From Hyphobacterium marinum (GTDB lineage: Bacteria > Pseudomonadota > Alphaproteobacteria > Caulobacterales > Maricaulaceae), in NCBI RefSeq assembly GCF_036330325.1, contig NZ_JAZDRO010000001.1, positions 248,001 through 312,000 on the forward strand: 64,000 nucleotides of DNA, given 5' to 3'. A model generated the notes under the pieces. It was not told the DNA's origin, did not search any database, and was given only the letters and a program-made list of their open reading frames with translations. Each line of letters opens with the position of its first letter. The first letter of the stretch is position 1. Positions 40,878 through 49,943 of this stretch are shown here, piece after piece. Made by a program: the position numbers and the translations under genes.

Positions 40878-42179
40878 ATGAGTGAAGGATATGCTGCCCG
40901 CCGTATCGCGGCACTTGCCTATGACCGCGCCATTCGCGGCAAGGGACCGCTTGACGAAAGCCTTGCTGCCGCGCCGGGGTTCGACGCGCTGGAACCCCGC
41001 GACCGGGCGTTTGCGCGCCTGCTCGCGGCGACTGCCGTTAGGCGCACCGGCCAGACACAGGCCGCGCTCGACACCTTTCTGAACAAGCCGCTGCCCGACG
41101 ACGCCCACATGGCCCGAGCGCTGCTACAGACCGGTGCCGCGCAACTCATCTGGCTGGGGACAGCGGCCCATGCCGCCGTCTCCGCGACGGTCGGCCTGGC
41201 CAAGGAAGATCCGGCGACCGCGCGTTTTGCCGGTCTCTTCAATGCGATCCTGCGCAAGATTGACCAGCAGGGCGCGCCGATCGCTCGAGGCACGCCCCCC
41301 AGCGCCAATCTGCCGGACTGGCTCGCGGCCAGCTGGCGGGCCGCCTATGGCACTGACCGGACCGAGGCGATCGCCGCGGCCTGTGCCCGTGAACCCACAC
41401 TCGACCTGTCGCTGAGAGACCCGGCCAGCGCGGCGCACTGGGCCGAAGCGCTCGGTGCCGAGAGCCTTCCTGGCGGCTCGCTGCGCAAGCGCTCCATCGG
41501 CGATCTCACCGCCCTGCCCGGCTATGAGGACGGCGCGTGGTGGGCGCAGGATGCCGGCGCGGCCCTTCCTGCGCGCCTTCTGTGCGTGACACCGGGCGAA
41601 CGCGTGCTCGACCTGTGCGCGGCACCGGGCGGCAAGACGCTCCAGCTTGCGGCTTCTGGTGCGGACGTCACCGCGCTCGATGCCTCGCCCAAACGGCTCA
41701 AACGCCTGTCGGCCAATCTGGCGCGCACGGATTTGAGTGCCGACATAATCGCCACAAATGGGCGGACCTGGCGTAGCGAGGCGCAATATGACGCCATACT
41801 GCTCGACGCGCCCTGCACGGCAACGGGAACGCTGCGCCGCCGGCCGGACGCCGCCTGGACGAAACAGGCCGGAGATGCGGCCTCGCTGATGCCCATCCAG
41901 GACGATCTTGCCGCGACAGCCGTCACGGCGCTTCGGCCCGGCGGGCGTCTGGTTATCTGCACCTGTTCGCTCCAGCCCGAAGAGGGCGAGGACTGGCTGG
42001 CCCGCAGTCTTGCCGCCCATCCCGGCCTCACGACCGACCCGGTCCGGCCGGAAGAGCTGCCCGGTCTGGAAGCGGCCATACTTCCGTCTGGCGCGGTCCG
42101 GCTGACCCCGGACATGTGGTCAGAGCAGGGCGGGATCGACGGATTTTTCATCGCCCGGTTGCACAAGGCCGCGGCTTGA
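40878..42179 (+). CDS. rsmB: 16S rRNA (cytosine-967 C5)-methyltransferase
   Basis: 433 residues, cytoplasmic. N-terminal NusB-like helical domain (about 1-135), then a Rossmann methyltransferase: VLDLCAAPGGKTLQLA (motif I), LDAPCTATGTLRRRPD (motif IV with one catalytic Cys) and VICTCSLQPEEGEDW (motif VI with the second Cys). It methylates C967 in helix 31. Length is typical. First gene of the run rsmB-rpe-heparinase-CapD-purH. The two Cys of the active site are both present. Confidence 0.93.
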   Translation: MSEGYAARRIAALAYDRAIRGKGPLDESLAAAPGFDALEPRDRAFARLLAATAVRRTGQTQAALDTFLNKPLPDDAHMARALLQTGAAQLIWLGTAAHAAVSATVGLAKEDPATARFAGLFNAILRKIDQQGAPIARGTPPSANLPDWLAASWRAAYGTDRTEAIAAACAREPTLDLSLRDPASAAHWAEALGAESLPGGSLRKRSIGDLTALPGYEDGAWWAQDAGAALPARLLCVTPGERVLDLCAAPGGKTLQLAASGADVTALDASPKRLKRLSANLARTDLSADIIATNGRTWRSEAQYDAILLDAPCTATGTLRRRPDAAWTKQAGDAASLMPIQDDLAATAVTALRPGGRLVICTCSLQPEEGEDWLARSLAAHPGLTTDPVRPEELPGLEAAILPSGAVRLTPDMWSEQGGIDGFFIARLHKAAA

Positions 42180-42240
42180 GCGAACCGGCCTGAGGCGGCT
42201 TGCTTGCGCCCCTCCAAGGGCGCTGTTATGCCCTTTTGCC

Positions 42241-42903
42241 ATGACCGCGACCTTGCGACTTGCCCCGTCCATTCTGTCCGCCGATTTCGCCCGACTGGGC
42301 GAGGAGGTCCGCGATATCGACGCTGCCGGCGCGGACTGGATTCATATCGATGTGATGGACGGGCATTACGTGCCCAATCTGACCATCGGGCCGGGCGTGG
42401 TGAAAGCCCTGCGCCCGCACTCGGAAAAGCCGTTCGACGTGCATCTGATGATCACGCCGGTCGACCCCTTCATCGAGGCCTTCGCCAAGGCCGGGGCGGA
42501 CTACATCACCGCCCACCCCGAAGCCGGGCCGCATTTCCACCGCACGGTACAGGCGATCAAATCGGCCGGAGCCAAGGCCGGTGCCGCGCTGAACCCGTCG
42601 ACCGATCCGTCCGCCATCGACTATGTCCTTGACGAGCTCGATCTCGTTCTGGTGATGAGTGTCAATCCGGGTTTTGGCGGGCAGAGCTTCATCACCTCCC
42701 AGCTGCGCAAGATCGAGTATCTGAAAACCCTGATCACCAAGCGGGGGCTCGACACGATTGTCGAAGTCGACGGCGGCGTGACCCCGCAAACCGCGCGCGA
42801 CTGCGAACGGGCCGGCGCTGACGTGCTGGTCGCCGGAACCGCTGCCTTCACCGGCGGCCGCGACTGCTATGCCGACAATCTGAAGGCTTTGCGGGGCGGG
42901 TGA
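42241..42903 (+). CDS. rpe: Ribulose-phosphate 3-epimerase
   Basis: 220 residues, cytoplasmic TIM barrel. Interconverts ribulose-5-P and xylulose-5-P in the pentose phosphate pathway. SILSADFARLGEEV at the start, HIDVMDGHYVPNLTIGP (metal His and Asp), HLMITP, LVMSVNPGFGGQSF and VDGGV are diagnostic. It follows rsmB by 61 bp and overlaps the heparinase gene with GTGA. Confidence 0.96.
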   Translation: MTATLRLAPSILSADFARLGEEVRDIDAAGADWIHIDVMDGHYVPNLTIGPGVVKALRPHSEKPFDVHLMITPVDPFIEAFAKAGADYITAHPEAGPHFHRTVQAIKSAGAKAGAALNPSTDPSAIDYVLDELDLVLVMSVNPGFGGQSFITSQLRKIEYLKTLITKRGLDTIVEVDGGVTPQTARDCERAGADVLVAGTAAFTGGRDCYADNLKALRGG

Positions 42904-44654
42904 TCGCGATGGCCAGCGCCGTCCAGCTTTCCGACTATGCCGGCGCGGCCTTGCGCGCACTGCGCCGCGAAACCGTCCGGACGACGCATGCGCTTCCGGC
43001 GGTCCGCATGCTGACACTGGGCGGGGCGTCCCCTGCTGCAGCGGATATCGCAAACCCTGCCATCCGGACGGGCAGCGCGGCACACGGGGCGGCCATTCTC
43101 GATGGGCGTTTCGCCTTTTGCGGTGACGTTCTCGATACCGGTCCCGATGGCGACCCGTGGACGAGCGCGGCCCCCTCGCGGACTTTCGCTGCGCATCTGC
43201 ACGGCTTTTCCTGGCTCGCCGACCTCCTGGCCTGCGAGGACGATACGGCCGCGGACCGGGCCGGCACGCTGATCGACATGTGGATCGCCACTTATGGCGG
43301 GTGGAACGGGTTTTCCTGGGCCCCGGAAATCCTCACTGACCGCCTTCACGCATGGTTGTCCGCCGGTCCCTCCGTGTTCGCCGACCAGCCCGGACGGACC
43401 CTGTCCCTGGTCCGCCAGGTTCGCCATCTGGCGCGCACGGCCCGGCTTGCCCCGGACGACTTGCCGGTCCTGAGGGGGGCAATTGCGGTGGTGATGGCCG
43501 GGCTCGTCTATCCAGGCCTCAGCCGCAGCGAAGCGCGGGGCCTGGCCCTTCTGAAACAGGAAATCCCGCGCCAGATCCTTCCCGATGGCGGCCATATTTC
43601 GCGGTCCCCGGAAGCAGCCGCGGATGTGTTCATTGATCTCACCCGGCTCGACCAGATGGCCGAGGCAGCGGGCCGCGCCTTGCCGGACTGCGTTCACAGG
43701 GCGCTCGACCGGCTGGGCCCGATCGTGCGGTTTTTCCGCATGACGGATGCAACCCTTGCCGGTTTTCATGGCGGGGGCGAGGGTAACAAGCGCGCCATCG
43801 AGACCGCGCTCTCGGTCAACAATACCGCCAAGCGCACCTTCGGTTTCGCCCCGCATTCCGGCTATCACCGCGTCGATGCCGGCGGGGCCAGCATAATCAT
43901 GGACAGCGCCGGAGGCCCGGCCGGCCCCTCGAGCGCGAATGCCCATGCCAGCGCACTGGCCTTCGAATTCAGCGCGCCGGGTGGCCGTCTGATCGTCAAT
44001 TGCGGCTGGTCGCCCGATCAGCCGCCGAGCTGGCGTCATGCCGTGCGTGCTACCGCAGCCCATTCCACCCTGACACTGGAAGAGACCTCGTCCTCCCGGT
44101 TTGTCGAGCCGGGCTGGAAACGGCGGCTGCTCGGTGCACGCTTCTCCGACGTTCCCGGTCAGGTCTCGGTACGGCGCAACGAGGAAGAGATCGGCGTCTG
44201 GCTGGAGGGCAGCCATGACGGCTACCGGGAGGTTTTCGGCCTGTCGCACCGGCGCCGCGTCTTCCTCGCCGCCGATGGCGGGGATTTGCGCGGTGAGGAT
44301 GCGCTGTTTCGTCCCGCCGAGGATGGCCCGCCCGAGGACCCGGAAACCCATCACCCCTTCGCCATCCGCTTCCACCTGCATCCGGGCGTGCGCGCCTCGC
44401 TGTCGCGTGATGCGATGAGCGCGCTCCTGGTCCTGCCCAGCGGCGATGGCTGGCGCTTCCGCACCGATGGCGGACCGGTCCGGATCGAGCGCTCGGTTTA
44501 TCTTGCCGCCGGTGCGCCGCCCAAACGCACCGCACAGATCGTCATCCAGGGCGAGGCTGAACCCTATGGTGCAGGCGAGCGCCCGCCCAACCGGGTGCGC
44601 TGGGCCTTCCAGCGCCTGGGACGGGTCGGCAGCGCCACGGGGAAAGGCGAATGA
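42900..44654 (+). CDS. Heparinase II/III family protein
   Basis: 584 residues. An N-terminal alpha-toroid (about 60-340; WNGFSWAPEILTDRLHAWL and GGHISRSPEAAADVFIDL) is followed by a beta-sandwich (about 345-570) with GYHRVDAGGASIIMDSAGGPAG, SANAHASALAFEF and RATAAHSTLTLE, where the His residues are family active-site candidates. No signal peptide is obvious, which is common in this alphaproteobacterial group beside rsmB and purH. Polysaccharide lyase activity is inferred; the substrate is unknown. GTG at 42900 overlaps the rpe stop; the ATG at 42909 is an alternative. It overlaps CapD by ATGA. Confidence 0.88.
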   Translation: MIAMASAVQLSDYAGAALRALRRETVRTTHALPAVRMLTLGGASPAAADIANPAIRTGSAAHGAAILDGRFAFCGDVLDTGPDGDPWTSAAPSRTFAAHLHGFSWLADLLACEDDTAADRAGTLIDMWIATYGGWNGFSWAPEILTDRLHAWLSAGPSVFADQPGRTLSLVRQVRHLARTARLAPDDLPVLRGAIAVVMAGLVYPGLSRSEARGLALLKQEIPRQILPDGGHISRSPEAAADVFIDLTRLDQMAEAAGRALPDCVHRALDRLGPIVRFFRMTDATLAGFHGGGEGNKRAIETALSVNNTAKRTFGFAPHSGYHRVDAGGASIIMDSAGGPAGPSSANAHASALAFEFSAPGGRLIVNCGWSPDQPPSWRHAVRATAAHSTLTLEETSSSRFVEPGWKRRLLGARFSDVPGQVSVRRNEEEIGVWLEGSHDGYREVFGLSHRRRVFLAADGGDLRGEDALFRPAEDGPPEDPETHHPFAIRFHLHPGVRASLSRDAMSALLVLPSGDGWRFRTDGGPVRIERSVYLAAGAPPKRTAQIVIQGEAEPYGAGERPPNRVRWAFQRLGRVGSATGKGE

Positions 44655-46549
44655 GTACGCCCGCGCGCCCCTGGCAGCGGCTGCGCCCGCGTGCCCTGGC
44701 CATGATGGCGGCCAGCTATGTCTATGACGTGCTGGCGGGGGCCGCCTCGATGGGGGTGGCGGTCCATGTCCGCTATATCCTTGAGCAGAAGCCGGCCCCG
44801 GATTTCATCACGCTGAAGGCTGCCGCCATCTTCGCGTTCGCCTGTGCCGTCGTGTTTCCCCTGATGGGCCTGCATCGCGGCGTCTGGCGCTATACCGCGC
44901 TCAATGACGTGATCCGCATGATCCAGGCGGTGATCCTCGCCAATCTTGTCTTTCTGCCGCTGATCTTCTTCCTCAATCGCGGGGATGATCTGCCGCGAAC
45001 GGCGATCTTCCTCGTGGTCCCGATCCTCAGCGTGCTCATGATAATGCCGCGCCTGGGCGCAGTCTTTCTGCGAACCGGCGCGCTGGCCAATGTCTTCCGC
45101 TTCGAGGACCGCGCGAAAGAGCCAGCCATCCTGATCGGCGGCGAAGCCGCGCTCGATACCGCACTGAGCGATGTCGAACGCCGCAATGGCAGCGCGCCCT
45201 TCCGCATCAAGGCGCTGATTGAAACCGGCGGCGGGCATGCGGGGCGGGCAATCCACGGCACGCCGGTCGCAGGCGGACTGCCCGACCTGCTTCGCACGGT
45301 CAGGCGGATCGAGCGCGCCGAACGCGCCAAGCCCCGCCTTGTCCTGGCGGACGCCCGGCCCGACCCGGACCTGCTGCGCCAGATCCTTCAGGTCGCCGGC
45401 GCGGAGGGTGTGAAGGTGTCGCGCAGCCGGCCGGCGGGGAATGCGGCGAACGCCTTTTCGCCGATCGAGGCAGCCGACCTTCTGAACCGTCCGCCGCGGA
45501 CGGGAACCAGTGCCTTTGCCGAATCCCTGATCGAGGGACGCACCGTGCTGGTCACGGGGGCTGGGGGCACGATCGGATCCGAACTGGTGCGCCATGCCGC
45601 CCGGCTGAAACCGGCCCGGCTGGTGCTGTATGATTCTGCCGAAGTCAGCCTCTACGAAATCGACATGGAGATGAGCCGGACGGAGGGCGCGCCGTCCTGG
45701 CGCTCCGTTCTCGGTGACATTCGCGATCAGCGCCGTCTCGCGCGCCTCTTCGACGAGGAAAAGCCCGATATCGTCCTGCATGCCGCCGCGCTGAAACACG
45801 TGCCGCTGATGGAAGAAAACGCCGCCGAAGTGGTGATGACCAATGTCGAAGGCACGCGGCGCGTCATCGCGGCGGCCAAGGCTGCGGGCGTCAAGGTCGT
45901 TGCGCTCATTTCCACCGACAAGGCGGTCAATCCATCGAGCGTGATGGGTGCCGCAAAGCGGGCGGCGGAGCTCTATGTGCGCTGTGCGGCGCAGGATCCC
46001 GGCATGCCGAAACTCTGCGTGACGCGGTTCGGCAATGTACTGGGCAGTGCCGGGTCGGTCGTACCCCTGTTCGAACGCCAGATCGCGGCGGGCCAACCCG
46101 TGACGATCACTGATCCCAAGGCGACGCGCTTCTTCATGACGGTGGAGGAAGCCTGCGGCCTGGTCCTTGACGCGGCTGCGCTCGCCGCCAGGCCGGACGC
46201 CGGTAATGGCGCGCTCTTCGTCTTTGACATGGGCGACCCGGTGCCGATCCCGCAACTGGCCGCCGGACTGATGCGGCTGCGCGGCAAGGACCCATCCGCG
46301 CCCGGTGCCATCCGATATACCGGCCTCCGGCCCGGCGAGAAGCTGCACGAGGCGCTGGTCTACGACTTCGAGCGCATGGCCGATACCGAAGCGCCCGGCG
46401 TTCTGGAGGTCAGCGGCGGCCTGCCCGATCCGGCCGAGACCCTGCCCCGGCTGGACGCACTGGTCGAGGCGGCCCGAGAGGGAAGCCCCGAGGCCGTGCG
46501 CGCCGCGCTGGCCGCGCTGATACCCGAATACGCACCGCCACCCGCCTGA
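44651..46549 (+). CDS. Membrane nucleotide-sugar 4,6-dehydratase, WbpM/CapD/FlmA-type
   Basis: 632 residues. Four N-terminal membrane helices (about 18-37, 50-68, 85-107 and 113-135) and a cofactor-like CoA-binding region (about 155-265) lead to an SDR extended domain: VTGAGGTIGSELVRHA (NAD site, about 300), HAAALKHVPLMEENAAEVVMTN, and STDKAVNPSSVMGAAKRAAE with Met432-x3-Lys436 in place of Tyr-x3-Lys. The Met variant is characteristic of large membrane dehydratases such as WbpM that make UDP-4-keto-6-deoxy-GlcNAc. It ends near TPEYAPPPA-type sequence. Overlaps the heparinase gene by ATGA. Confidence 0.9.
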   Translation: MSTPARPWQRLRPRALAMMAASYVYDVLAGAASMGVAVHVRYILEQKPAPDFITLKAAAIFAFACAVVFPLMGLHRGVWRYTALNDVIRMIQAVILANLVFLPLIFFLNRGDDLPRTAIFLVVPILSVLMIMPRLGAVFLRTGALANVFRFEDRAKEPAILIGGEAALDTALSDVERRNGSAPFRIKALIETGGGHAGRAIHGTPVAGGLPDLLRTVRRIERAERAKPRLVLADARPDPDLLRQILQVAGAEGVKVSRSRPAGNAANAFSPIEAADLLNRPPRTGTSAFAESLIEGRTVLVTGAGGTIGSELVRHAARLKPARLVLYDSAEVSLYEIDMEMSRTEGAPSWRSVLGDIRDQRRLARLFDEEKPDIVLHAAALKHVPLMEENAAEVVMTNVEGTRRVIAAAKAAGVKVVALISTDKAVNPSSVMGAAKRAAELYVRCAAQDPGMPKLCVTRFGNVLGSAGSVVPLFERQIAAGQPVTITDPKATRFFMTVEEACGLVLDAAALAARPDAGNGALFVFDMGDPVPIPQLAAGLMRLRGKDPSAPGAIRYTGLRPGEKLHEALVYDFERMADTEAPGVLEVSGGLPDPAETLPRLDALVEAAREGSPEAVRAALAALIPEYAPPPA

Positions 46550-46643
46550 CATGCGTGACCGCGCGGGATCGGGCCGCTAGAATGGCCCTTCCGGCTCCCT
46601 GATCCACCCTCCCCTTTTCCGGCATCCCCAGCAGAGACCTGAC

Positions 46644-48239
46644 ATGGCCCAAACCGATCTCGTTCCCGTCCGACGCGCTCTTATCTCCCTTTCTGACAAG
46701 GACGGACTCGTCGACCGCGCCCGCACGCTCACCGAATTCGGCGTGGAAATCCTGTCGACGGGCGGCACGCTGCGGACGCTGCGCGAGGCGGGAGTCGAGG
46801 CCATCGATGTCGCCGAGATGACTGGCTTCCCCGAGATGATGGACGGGCGGCTGAAGACGCTGCACCCGCGCGTGCATGGCGGGCTGCTGGGCCGCCGCGA
46901 TCTTGAGGCCGACCGGACCGCGATGGAGACCCATGCCATCCCGGAAATCGACCTGCTCTTTGTCAATCTCTACCCGTTCGAATCGACTGTCGCCGCCGGC
47001 GCGCCGTTCGATGAGTGCATCGAGAATATCGATATCGGCGGACCGGCCATGCTGCGCGCGGCGGCGAAGAACCACCCCTTCGTGGCGGTTTGTGTCGACA
47101 ATGATGACGCCGATGCGGTGATCGCCGCCATGAAGACCCATGACGGAGCGACCCCGCTGGACTTGCGCAAACGCCTGGCCGCGAAAGCCTATGCGCGGAC
47201 CGGTGCATACGACGCCGCGGTATCAAGCTGGTTTGCCGGCGAATTGGGCGAGGACGCGCCGGACTATCGCGTCTTTGGCGGACGGCGGATTGACGCGCTG
47301 CGCTACGGTGAGAACCCGCACCAGTCGGCGGCTTTCTATGCGTCGGGCGAAGGCCGTCCCGGCGTCGCCAGCGCCCGCCAGATCCAGGGCAAGGCACTCT
47401 CTTACAACAATCTCGCCGATGCCGACGCCGCGTTTGAACTCGCTGCCGAGTTCGATCCGGCAGACGGCGCTGTGGCCGTCATCGTCAAGCATGCCAATCC
47501 GTGTGGCGTGGCGCGCGGCGAGAGCGTGCTGGATGCCTATGAGCGGGCCTTTGCGGCCGACCCGGTGTCGGCCTTTGGCGGCATTGTCGCCTTCAACCAG
47601 GTGCTCGATGCCGAGACGGCCAACGCACTGACCAAGATTTTTCTTGAAGTCGTGATCGCACCGGATGCTGATGCCGCCGCGCTCGATGTGCTGAGCGGCA
47701 AGGCCAATCTGCGGGTTCTCCTGACCGGCGGCATGCCTGACGCCGAGCAATCAGGCTGGACGGTGAAATCCGTCGCCGGGGGCCTGCTGGTTCAGGCGCG
47801 CGATGCGGGCCGGATCACCGAGACCGAACTGACCGTGGCGACCGAACGCGCCCCGACCGAAGACGAAATGCGTGACCTCCTCTTTGCCTGGAAAGTCTGC
47901 AAACACGTCAAGTCGAACGCCATTGTCTACGCCAGGGGCGATGCCACGGCGGGGGTCGGCATGGGCCAGACCAGCCGGCTGGAAGCCGCACGGCTGGCCG
48001 CCGCCAAGGCCGAGGCCACGGCGAAGGAGAACGGCTGGGATGAACCGGCCACAAAAGGCTCGGTCTGTGCGTCCGACGCCTTCTTTCCCTTCCCGGATGG
48101 TTTGCTGACCGCGGTTGAAGCCGGGGCCACCGCCGTCATTCAGCCAGGCGGCTCGATCAAGGACGAGGCGGTGATCGAGGCGGCCAACGAGGCCGGCATC
48201 GCCATGGTCTTCACCGGCATGCGCCATTTCCGGCACTAG
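46644..48239 (+). CDS. purH: Bifunctional AICAR transformylase/IMP cyclohydrolase
   Basis: 531 residues, cytoplasmic. Last two steps of IMP synthesis. N-terminal IMP cyclohydrolase domain (about 1-200; ALISLSDKDGLVDRARTL, STGGTLRTL, KTLHPRVHGGLLGRR, NLYPFE) and C-terminal transformylase (about 210-531; LRYGENPHQSAAFY, GKALSYNNLADADAA, KHANPCGVA, SDAFFPFPDG, QPGGSIKDEAVI). Length is typical. It lies 94 bp after CapD with its own upstream spacer. Confidence 0.97.
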   Translation: MAQTDLVPVRRALISLSDKDGLVDRARTLTEFGVEILSTGGTLRTLREAGVEAIDVAEMTGFPEMMDGRLKTLHPRVHGGLLGRRDLEADRTAMETHAIPEIDLLFVNLYPFESTVAAGAPFDECIENIDIGGPAMLRAAAKNHPFVAVCVDNDDADAVIAAMKTHDGATPLDLRKRLAAKAYARTGAYDAAVSSWFAGELGEDAPDYRVFGGRRIDALRYGENPHQSAAFYASGEGRPGVASARQIQGKALSYNNLADADAAFELAAEFDPADGAVAVIVKHANPCGVARGESVLDAYERAFAADPVSAFGGIVAFNQVLDAETANALTKIFLEVVIAPDADAAALDVLSGKANLRVLLTGGMPDAEQSGWTVKSVAGGLLVQARDAGRITETELTVATERAPTEDEMRDLLFAWKVCKHVKSNAIVYARGDATAGVGMGQTSRLEAARLAAAKAEATAKENGWDEPATKGSVCASDAFFPFPDGLLTAVEAGATAVIQPGGSIKDEAVIEAANEAGIAMVFTGMRHFRH

Positions 48240-48243
48240 GCCG

Positions 48244-49086
48244 ATGACCGGCGCCCTTCTCCGGACCGGGCTTTCTCTTGTCGCGGCAGCCATCGTGCTG
48301 GCGTCAGCATCGCCCGCCAGGGCCGCCGCCGAGCGCCGATACGTGGACGCCCATGCCGTGTGGCTCGCTCCGCATGCCGCGGTCCGATTGCCGGAGACTG
48401 CCAGCGGTCCGGTTCCAACAGCGCTTCTGTTTCATGGATGCGGCGGGCTGCGCAGCATGCAGGAGGATTATGCTGCGGCGCTGAATGCCGCCGGTTATGG
48501 CGCGATCATCATCGATTCCATGGCCCCGCGCGGGATCGGACGGGCGGGCGCGATGACGCAGGTCTGTACGGCGCTGCGCCTGCGTGGGCAGGCCCGCGCT
48601 GCCGACGTCTTCGCGGCTGTAGACCTCGCGCGCCGGACTACCGGGATCGACCCGGACCGGCTGGTTTTGGTGGGCTGGAGCCATGGCGGCTGGGCCATTC
48701 TCGATGCCCTGACATTTGCCGCTGACGGCGATCTGCCGCCCGGTCTTTCAGCCATGCCGGGGCTCGAGGGCGTGCAGGCCGCCGTGCTGATGTATCCCTA
48801 TTGCAGCTTTCCGGCGCGCGCGCGGCGGCACAGCATCGACGCCGGGGTCGCGATTGATGCGGTCCTGGCCGGGCGCGATCTCGTTGCCTCGACCGCGGAT
48901 TGCCGGCATGTGCTGGAGCGTGCCTCGGATGCCGGTGTCACTGTCAGTTGGGAAGTCTGGCCGGGCCTGACCCACGCCTTTGACGAGCCCGGCAACCCCG
49001 ATCCGCGCATGCAATACGATGCCGAGGCGGCCCGCGCCGCCCATCAGCGCCTGATCGGCCGGCTTGACGAACTGGCCGCGCCGTGA
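48244..49086 (+). CDS. Secreted dienelactone hydrolase-like protein
   Basis: 280 residues. A signal peptide (MTGALLRTGLSLVAAAIVLASASPARA) precedes an alpha/beta hydrolase domain: ALLFHGCGGLRSMQEDY, LRLRGQARAADVFAAVDLARR and the nucleophile elbow GWSHGG with Ser146. Late GLTHAFDEPG holds the catalytic His. Family members cleave dienelactones or esters; the Cys nucleophile of true dienelactone hydrolase is replaced by Ser here. It starts 4 bp after purH and overlaps the next, paralogous gene by GTGA. Confidence 0.82.
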   Translation: MTGALLRTGLSLVAAAIVLASASPARAAAERRYVDAHAVWLAPHAAVRLPETASGPVPTALLFHGCGGLRSMQEDYAAALNAAGYGAIIIDSMAPRGIGRAGAMTQVCTALRLRGQARAADVFAAVDLARRTTGIDPDRLVLVGWSHGGWAILDALTFAADGDLPPGLSAMPGLEGVQAAVLMYPYCSFPARARRHSIDAGVAIDAVLAGRDLVASTADCRHVLERASDAGVTVSWEVWPGLTHAFDEPGNPDPRMQYDAEAARAAHQRLIGRLDELAAP

Positions 49087-49943
49087 CCCCGGGTCCGGTG
49101 CTTTTCATTGCCTTTGCGGTGACGTTTGTGGTGCTGGGCGGCCTGGCCTGGCTGATGCGTCATCGCGGCGTGTTTGTCCGGATCGAGCGGCAGTCCCCAT
49201 CCGCCCTGGCCAGACGGCTGAAGCCGCATACGGCGATTTATGCGCCGCCGGGACCGGGGCCTTTTCCCGCCGTTATCCTGCTGCATGGGTGCGGCGGCCC
49301 GCGCGGGGTGACGGAGGCTTATGGCCGGCGTTGCGCGGAGGCCGGTTTCATCGCCTTTGCCCCGGATTCGCTGGCCTTGCGCGGAATTGGCTACCGGGAG
49401 GCGGTGTCGAAAGTCTGCACTGGCGCGTGTTTGCGGGCCGGCGAGCGGGCGGGGGATGTCTTTGCGGCCCTCGAGATCGCCCGGGTCGACCGCCGCGTCG
49501 ACCAGACCCGGATCGCGCTCGCCGGGTGGAGCCATGGCGCGTGGACCATTCTCGATGCGCTGACCTGGGCGGCGGAAAGACGCCCGCCGCCGAGCCTGCA
49601 ACGCCTTCCCAAAGCTGGCGTGTCGGGCGTGAAAGGCGTTTACGCCTTCTATCCCTATAGCGGTTTCCTCGCCCGCTCGCGCGGCCATGACTGGCCGGCC
49701 GGCATCCGGGTCGAAGCCCTTCTCGTGCCCGGTGACACGGTTTGTGACGACGCGGACTCGGTCAAAATGCTCGAGGCGCGCCGGGCCGCCGGATCCGATA
49801 CGGCGTGGGACTGGATGGAGGGTGCCACCCACGGATTTGATGAGCCGGACCACCTGCCCGGTTCGGGCCTCACCTTTGACCGCGACCTGGCGCGGAAAGG
49901 CGAGGAGAAACTCCTCGCCTTCCTGAAACGGACACTTCTCTAG
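49083..49943 (+). CDS. Membrane-anchored dienelactone hydrolase-like paralogue
   Basis: 286 residues. An N-terminal helix (about 5-25, LFIAFAVTFVVLGGLAWLM) anchors the protein; the hydrolase part repeats the neighbour's pattern: ILLHGCGGPRGVTEAYGRR, LRGIGYREAVSKVCTGACLRAGERAGDVFAAL, GWSHGA with Ser150, and GATHGFDEPDHL with the catalytic His. It is clearly a duplicate of the preceding gene, one secreted and one anchored. The stop is shared (CTAG) with GdhZ. Substrate unknown. Confidence 0.82.
   Translation: MTPGPVLFIAFAVTFVVLGGLAWLMRHRGVFVRIERQSPSALARRLKPHTAIYAPPGPGPFPAVILLHGCGGPRGVTEAYGRRCAEAGFIAFAPDSLALRGIGYREAVSKVCTGACLRAGERAGDVFAALEIARVDRRVDQTRIALAGWSHGAWTILDALTWAAERRPPPSLQRLPKAGVSGVKGVYAFYPYSGFLARSRGHDWPAGIRVEALLVPGDTVCDDADSVKMLEARRAAGSDTAWDWMEGATHGFDEPDHLPGSGLTFDRDLARKGEEKLLAFLKRTLL

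Noticed and set aside
44564..46552. 662-codon open frame on the minus strand opposite the WbpM/CapD gene
   Set aside because: Arg/Gly/His-rich shadow of a strongly supported enzyme, with no domain of its own.
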